64,000 bases of DNA from Stenogyne calaminthoides (Eukaryota; Streptophyta; Magnoliopsida; Lamiales; Lamiaceae), in the NCBI GenBank assembly GCA_037126765.1, contig JBBCBC010000017.1, positions 22,249,916 to 22,313,915 of the forward strand, given 5' to 3'. Positions 57,782 through 64,000 of the stretch are shown piece after piece (position 1 is the stretch's first letter; every line of letters starts with the position of its first letter). Below the pieces are notes generated by a model that saw only the letters and a program-made list of their open reading frames with translations, did no database searches and was not told where the DNA came from. Made by a program: the position numbers and the translations under genes.

Positions 57782-58210
57782 CACATTATATTTAATTAAA
57801 GCAAGCATATTGATATACAAAAAAAAAATACATGATTATTTCATATAGTATTAGTATTCACTATGTAAAAGTATCAGATATTGAATAATCTAAATAGAAT
57901 ATTGGATTTCGTTCAAAAAATATTACACCAAAACAATTAAATCAAACTTGAAATATTTTATCAAATTAACACAAAAATATAGTGGTTGAAGAATCATCAT
58001 CACTTACATTAAAAAAAAGTACATTAATCTAAATCTTAAACAAAAATTTATGAACTTTTTATAATGATCTTTGCATTAGATCGTTACACATATAATCTTG
58101 ATCTTATTTTCATAGTAGAAAACACATAACCTTCATGCTTTCATTTTCACATAATCTTCTTCTGATATCTCATAATATTTTCAACATGTAGACTAATTTA
58201 GATCACCTAA

Positions 58211-60013
58211 TGTTGGTCCCGGTGCAAACGAGTCTTATACGTGTATGGGGGGGGGGGAATACACGTGTTCAGTGTTTTTAAAACTTTTTCTTCACTGAGG
58301 TCAGATGGGTCAGGTTATCCTGATATTTTTGCCCTGAGAAGCACAAATCGCCCTGAGTCAGAGTCTACTGAGACAATGATCCTGAGCTGCTTTCAGAAGC
58401 TTCAGATTAGCCCAACTGATCCTGAATTTTATCAGAGATCCTGAGGAGCTTGGATCAGATATTTATCTTACTGAACAATCAGTAGAGTTAGTTCAGTTTG
58501 GTAACTATCTGTTCTAGGTACTCAAATGTGCGGAATGGTTGGCCCTAAGTTTATACTCGTTTTAGCTTTGCTGAAAATCTTCTTCGTTTAATAAAACAGT
58601 GATTAAGGCTGTGATCAATTTGATGCAGTTCAGTGGATTGATTCCAACTGAGTATCAATAAAATATGCTTTTAGTGAAAATCATGCAACAGATATAATGC
58701 AGTACAGAAAGCAAATAACACAACAATTATAGTGGTTCAGAGACTCAAGCTCCTACGTCCACTCTCTCTGATCTTCAGAGAAATTCCTTAACCACTTCCT
58801 AAAGCTTTCAAGCTTACTCACTGTAGCTTACTCACTTTTCTACCTTGAGTTTTCTGGCTGACTCACTGCAGCTTACTAACTCAAACACACGCAATTGTTC
58901 AGACCACCACAAGTAGCTTACTAACTTCTTCTCTAGAGTTTTCTGGCTGACTCACTGCAGCTTACTCACTCTTTACAACTCTAACTCACCAACAAAACAC
59001 ACACACTCAAACTACCTTATCAAAGGGTTTGGGTTTGGGTTGGTTTCCAACTAGGGTGAGATATCCTTTACAATAAGATCAAATGCAAAGGCTAGGTTAT
59101 CTCTTCTAAGCTTTGGATATTTCTATCAATCTAGGATTAGTGAATGAGCTCTCTTCAATGTGAAACACTTGGGAAATTCTAGGGTTTTCGAGTGCTTCAA
59201 TTTGCAAGAATACGAATAAGCTCTTGAGTTGCTTGAAATTTCCCGTAACCTTTCATTGTAGCAGGTCACTGGTATTTATAGGCAACATCTCCAAAAGGTT
59301 ACTCTTGAAAAACTATCCGTTGGAAGAGATAGCATCAAGGGTTTCCTCTTTTGGTTATTGATGAACGACTATTTTTAGGGTTTGAACACTCCCTTGCATG
59401 TTTTAGGAAATATGCAGCCAAGTAGCCAATCACCAATTTTTGCAGTCTGGAACATAGTACTACTGACCAAATTCAGAGTCCTGTCGCTTTCAGTGTCAGT
59501 AAAGTACAATGTTGTCTCCCTCTGATTGGTTCTTGTCTTAAGTGAATGTAGACAAATAAAACGATTCTTTTAGGTCAATCTCTCTGAATGAGACAACCTT
59601 AAACAACACTTAGACTTAGTTCCTTTTGTCATCACATGAATGTTTTGGGCAATATCTACTTTACTGAAAATGTGCGTTTATCTCAGATTTGTATGTATTC
59701 AGATAGATATTTCTTCAGTGCCTCTGAACATTCAGGTCTTTCTGAGTCTTCAATTAACCACTGAGACTTCAGTAACTTCTGAGTCTTCAGTAACTACTGA
59801 GTCTTCAGTTCTTCGGGGTCTTCAGTATCTTCTGAGCATTCAGGTCTTATCTGATTTCTTCAATATCTAACGTGATCTATATCTGCTGACTATACATTGT
59901 GCAGATACCTTCCTGAACAACCTATACTGAAACCAGACTCAGACTATCAAGATTATCCTGAACATGTCATACTTATCTAATCAAAACTTCTTTATTAAAT
60001 TCATCTCCCAACA
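58211..60013 (-). mobile_element. 3' LTR of the second Sirevirus-like family
   Basis: It runs from TGTTGGTCCCGG to CATCTCCCAACA, 1803 bp, the same LTR as the solo copy at 8592-10569. TATA box on the minus strand at 59273-59280. A short array on GAGTCTTCAG is at about 59745-59840. CAG/CTG sites are well kept here. Confidence 0.9.
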
Positions 60014-60030
60014 ATTTCCCCATTTTTAAT
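60014..60030 (-). other. Polypurine tract of the second family
   Basis: The minus strand reads TTAAAAATGGGGAAAT directly before the LTR start TGTTGGGAGATG. Confidence 0.8.
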
Positions 60031-60274
60031 GATGCCAAAACCATCTTGTTACATTTAAGAAAACCTAACCTATACCCAGGTTTAAGTTTTATCTATTACA
60101 ATCCAAAATGGCAATTGTCCCAATAATTTCCAAATAAACAAGCATATCAAATAATTAAAGACATGTAAAAATATAATGAGATATTATCTTTGAGCATAAA
60201 GATAAATTTTTCATTGATGTAGGATAAGGGTTACAACTTACAATGAAAAACAAAACAAAAGATATACATAATCT

Positions 60275-63200
60275 TCAGTCCTCTTCCACCTCATCCTCTG
60301 GCACTTCCAGGTTGAACATTCCATAATACCTCTTCTTCAGTTCATCTCTTGCTTTGATGATTTCAGGGTTGTTCCCTGTTAAGCCAAGATGAATAGCATA
60401 CTGAGCAATCTCCTGAGAAATGGCTGCTTCATTCACATAACCATTCTCAAATCTGGGTGCTGGGTACATGTAGGGTCCTGGAGCCATTATCTGAGTGTTG
60501 GCTTCATCTGCCAAGTTGATCCACTTTTGCAGATACTCAGGATAAAAAGTCAGTAGATACTCAATGAATGCTTCATTTTTATCTGAGTTGCTCCCCCTCC
60601 ATTCCTTCAGAATTTCATAATAGAACCAGAAGGTTCTCTTGATTTCCTCCCAAGCATCATTGATCTGTAGAGGTATCCACTTATAAATGTGCGGCCACTT
60701 CTGAGTCTTTTCTGTACCTCTCCTCTTGCCTAGAAACTTTTTGAACCCACCCCTTCTTTTCAGCTCTTCTTCTTTCTTCTTTCTAATCAGTGGAGCACCT
60801 GAGACTGAAGCAGCAGTTCTCTTTTCTTTTTCAATCTACAGGGCCCTCAGGGTCTTTTTGGTATCGAAGGCTTCTTTCTGGGTTTCAGTTTCTTCCTTTT
60901 CAGCTTCTTCCTCAGATTCTTCAAATTCCATTATCAGCTTCCTCTGAGTAGGCTTTGAAACTTTTGCTCTTTTCTTCTTTTCTTGCTCAACAAATGATAA
61001 AACTTTTCTCTTTTCTGGTCTTTCCTGAGCTTCTCCAGCTTTTCTAGTTTCAGTTTTCCTTCTTTCAGCTATCTTTTCTTCAATAATTTCCTAAGCTGCT
61101 TGTTCTGATGTCTGAGTGTGGCCAGTTTCTTCAATTTCTTTGAACTTCAGTTTTTCAGTAGCCTCCACTTGACTCAGAGCATCCAAGATCTTCTTAGCCT
61201 CAACTTCTTCTCTTGCTTTCTTCTCCAAGGTCTGAGCCAACAACTTATCCAACTGTCCTTTTGAACTTGGCCTTTCCCCATTTTTGGCAACATACCTTGG
61301 GAGAAGTTGAGATAATGCGGCATCCATATAATATTGATCTTTTCCTAAGCTCCACACCTCTCCAGCTAATTGATCATGCTCATCTTCAAGCCTCATCATA
61401 TAGTTCTTGGCCATGGAAACTCATCTGAGAGTGGAGCAAACTGAGTCGAGAAGGCTTTGTGCATCATGTCTGTCATCTTGGTCATGAGCAGAGTGCTCAT
61501 TTCCTCAACAGCTGATTTGATCAAATGCTCATTCTTCTCAACCAGCTTGGTCTCAAGATAGGCATTTCTGGTTTGATACCTTTGCTCCATCTCTGCATTG
61601 AGCTCAGTTTTTATTACATCAATCTTTCCTTCCAAAGTAGTTATCTTATCTGTAAGAGTAGTTTGTAGTTGCAGCATGTCAGAAGATGAACTCAGATTTT
61701 CCAGCTTTTGAGATTGACTTGCCAAGGTTTCTTCCATTTGATTTACTTTCTCCACCATTGGTACCACCTTCTTTAATTCATCCAGGATTGGACTGAAATC
61801 AATCTCTGGAGGCAAAACAATTGTCTCCAACTGAGCTGGTTGCTCCAAACGAGCCTCGGTCTGCATATCATAAACAACAGATTTAAAGATAGAAACTTCA
61901 GTAACTTTGGCATAATGTATAATAGTGCCAAAAGGTACCAGAAGAAGGCTAACTTCAGTCTGAGGTTTTGTGATATCAGTCTGTGCAACATCAGTATCTA
62001 TATCCATATTACTCTCAGCATCCTTTTCTTTTTAAGCATCTTTCTGAGGTTCCTTCTCCCCCTCAGATTGCTTTTCTGCATCACCTCCCTGATCTTTATC
62101 TTTGTTTTGATCATGAGAACTGGAGAAATCTTCTTCAGTAGCTTTCCTTTCAGCTAGCTTCTGTTTCACTAGTTCATCAAAATATCCTACTTTCATCCTC
62201 AGCTTTGTTTTCCTGAAGCCTGAGAAATCAGTCAGGGCAGCTGTCTCAGCACTCCACCATTCTTCTCATCTGAAAGAGGCGATATTCAGCATGTCCAGGA
62301 GTGTCTGATTCAGGATATAAACTGTCGTCCTGAGCCTGAAAAATATATCCTGAAGGTCAGGATAGTCATTCAGCTCAGGGTATCGGTCCAAGATGAACCG
62401 TTCCCCCTTGCTCCGCATTCAGTCTCTTCTGCTTCTCCCTTCTTCAATGTTGGGCTTTCAGGAGCAGTCGGTTCAGATTGTACGAGTTCCAGAGCTGATG
62501 GATCAAGAAATGGTTCATTCAGAAGTGCATCAAAGTTCAATAATTCCTGAGGTTCAGATTGTTTTGAAGTCTGAGCTGATCTTTCTTCAGTCGAGATATG
62601 AGGACCCTTAAAAATTTCCTGAGAAATTTTGTCCGAGCTCAGAGAGGTTTCAAGCACCTCTGAGAAAACCTGTTCCTCAGTTTCTTGCTCCTATACATTC
62701 TTTACCAACTGAGCAAGAACTTGGAGTGGTGACTTCAACCCTTGCTGATCTTCAGTTTGGGTTTCTTCAGATTCACTAGCCTCCTTCTCAGTAATAGTTT
62801 GAAGTATTTTTCTCTTCCGAGGGGCCAATGTTTTCTTCTTCAACTTTTCACCTTTTTCCTTCTTCAGTTTCATCAGGGCTTTCCCCCTGGCTTGCCTAGT
62901 TTCTTCATCAGCTTCCTCAGTGGATTTCTGAGAGGTTTGTCTGGTTTTCCTAACTTGCTCAACCACTGCAGTATCCTCCTCAACTTCTTCTTCTGCTGTC
63001 TCCTCCTGAGATTAAGTAATCTTTTCTTTCTTTTCCCTCAACGTCCTCTTAGTTGGTTTGAACATGATCTTGGATCTAGGAAAGGCAGTTGAATTTGCAA
63101 AGATGTCCTCCACTTCTCTGCATGTTTCTAAGATAAATGCAATCTTGGTTGCATGTAGGATTTTTCCTTTGATCACCACAGAGCCATTCACCTTTTGAAT

Positions 63201-63823
63201 GTGTTTGGCTTGATCACTGATCACTTTGATCAAATAGTGCAACCAATTAAAAGCCCTTGAAGGAGAATCTTCAATTGCAGCCATTAACCTTAACTTGGGT
63301 TTGCTTATCTGCTCGAAACTACCAGATCCACTCATAATGTATTTGCTCACAATATCCAAAAGTACTCGATATTTAGGCTTCAAATGCTTTTTATTCAGAG
63401 TTGCTTCAAACTTTACCGGATGCTCAGCAATCTGATCCAAATATTCCTGTTCCCTACCCACCATGTACATCGTAGGGTCTTCTCCTCGATAATTCAACTC
63501 ATATATGGCATTTAAGTTCTTAGGAATAACATACGATTCCCTAACAAAATCCACATATTTTTCTGTCTGTACTAGATGCGACACCGTAATCTTAGATTCT
63601 ATGCAGTTTTCATCATCCAATTGCATATTACAACAAATTCGATTACCTCTTTGGCCTATTCGGCATCTGGTTGATTCGCGACCAGACATGTAAGCTTTGC
63701 CACACGAATCATATGTAATGCCTCCTCCTCGTGAGTCGCGTTGGATGTGTTTTCCAGAGAGATGACATTTTTGTACCAGGGTTTGTTGGTAATGGCGAGT
63801 TTGTCGTATACAAAGAGTGTCAT
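60275..63823 (-). pseudogene. 3' accessory gene of the second family (unknown function, broken)
   Basis: The likely start is ATG 63821-63823 (MTLFVYDKLAITNKPWYKNV). A frameshift near 63670 leads to a conserved N-terminal part (YVDFVRESYVIPKNLNAIYE, KKHLKPKYRVLLDIVSKYIM) comparable in place and pattern to KRKYRLLLEVVQK of elements 1 and 2. Then follow a Lys/Glu-rich part (62691-62966), an acidic part, a long coiled-coil (61396-62007), another Lys/Glu-rich part and a C-terminal domain ending NLEVPEDEVEED (60275). Breaks: stops near 63013, 62691, 61091 and 60840, and frameshifts near 62400 and 61405. No membrane helix is seen. It is clearly the counterpart of the other family's accessory gene despite low sequence similarity. 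Confidence 0.65.
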
Positions 63824-64000
63824 TCTTGGTGATTTTGATGAAGGGTTTGCGAATGATTTTGAGTAATCGGAGGTTTTCGAATACAGAGTGTCTTGGAGAT
63901 GAAAGTTTTTAAAATAGGGCTTGAATGAAGTCTTTGCAATGGATATAAGACTTTGATTTATGGAAAATTGCGTAGATGAAGGATTTGACGGTCAAGATTA
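63824..64000 (-). promoter_or_regulatory. Probable 5' leader/promoter of the accessory gene, second family
   Basis: Non-coding on the minus strand. CATAAATCAAAG (about 63955) or TTATATCC (about 63942) could be the TATA element by analogy with the other family. Too little sequence remains to decide. Confidence 0.3.

Larger units (their letters stand above)
56137..58210. other. AT-rich region with short direct repeats, no gene
   Basis: No coding frame or domain is seen on either strand. Repeats: the word TTAATGTCCTACTTTTGCC and variants recur about seven times (56530-57080). A block of about 65 bp occurs at 57305 and 57387. A 44-bp block starting TTATATTTTTGGTAAATATA occurs at 57671 and 57738. 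It is probably old, decayed transposon or intergenic DNA. Confidence 0.6.
58211..64000 (-). mobile_element. Second Sirevirus-like copia element (3' part; continues beyond the window)
   Basis: 3' LTR at 58211-60013, polypurine tract at 60014-60030 and a 3' accessory gene reading leftwards from 63823. The same order as in elements 1 and 2 places pol, gag and 5' LTR outside the window to the right. LTR sequence and accessory protein differ from the other family but share its organisation. The left target duplication would be CCTAA (58206-58210), which cannot be verified here. Confidence 0.8.

Noticed and set aside
58241..58444. Plus-strand ORF of 67 codons at the start of the LTR
   Set aside because: Inside an LTR of minus orientation, and not open in the sister LTR at 8592.

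Overview
The window is repeat-rich nuclear DNA from a flowering plant, probably a eudicot. The families present point that way: Ty1/copia elements with Met-tRNA primer sites, plant-type hAT and mariner (Stowaway-type end CTCCCTCCGTCC) transposons, Ty3/gypsy and Helitron debris. I cannot name the species. I see no convincing host gene, tRNA or rRNA gene; essentially everything is transposable-element sequence in several nested layers.

Left block (1-11.3 kb). A decayed Ty3/gypsy element on the minus strand has its 5' LTR and primer site near 7.75 kb, gag at 6596-7720 and integrase at 841-1478. Its protease, RT and RNase H are missing and a copia LTR fragment (1479-6595) lies in their place. That fragment is split by a hAT transposon (1862-5329) with a broken transposase. 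A second LTR ends inside the gypsy integrase at 840. Next come a solo LTR with a perfect 5-bp target duplication (8592-10569) and the C-terminal part of a Helitron helicase (about 10640-11199).

Central block (11310-56136). One mariner-like element (TA duplication, matching ends) has been stretched to 45 kb by insertions. A large Sirevirus-like copia element (element 1, 14993-55798, plus strand, duplication GTGAG) sits inside it. In element 1's 5' LTR is a three-LTR/two-interior tandem array of another copia family (15739-25633, duplication ATATT). In its 3' LTR a second copy of the same Sirevirus-like family (element 2, 39846-55257, minus strand, duplication TGTGA) is inserted. Each layer is supported by terminal motifs and a target duplication visible in the sequence, so the order of events can be read: mariner, then element 1, then the array and element 2.

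Both Sirevirus-like elements have the same unusual plan: gag, pol, a small antisense gene with its own TATA box, a spacer, then a large sense accessory gene with its own TATA box, then the 3' LTR. The antisense gene and the divergent-promoter spacer are the best candidates here for an undescribed system. A related second family (58211 to the right edge, minus strand) carries a similarly organised accessory gene. All large reading frames are interrupted by nonsense changes and frameshifts.

Right block (56137-58210) is AT-rich with short direct repeats and no gene. A technical theme also stands out: in some repeat copies, CAG/CTG sites are systematically replaced by CG-like sequence relative to sister copies. 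This looks more like a base-calling artefact at methylated sites than evolution, so some of the frameshifts reported here may not be real.
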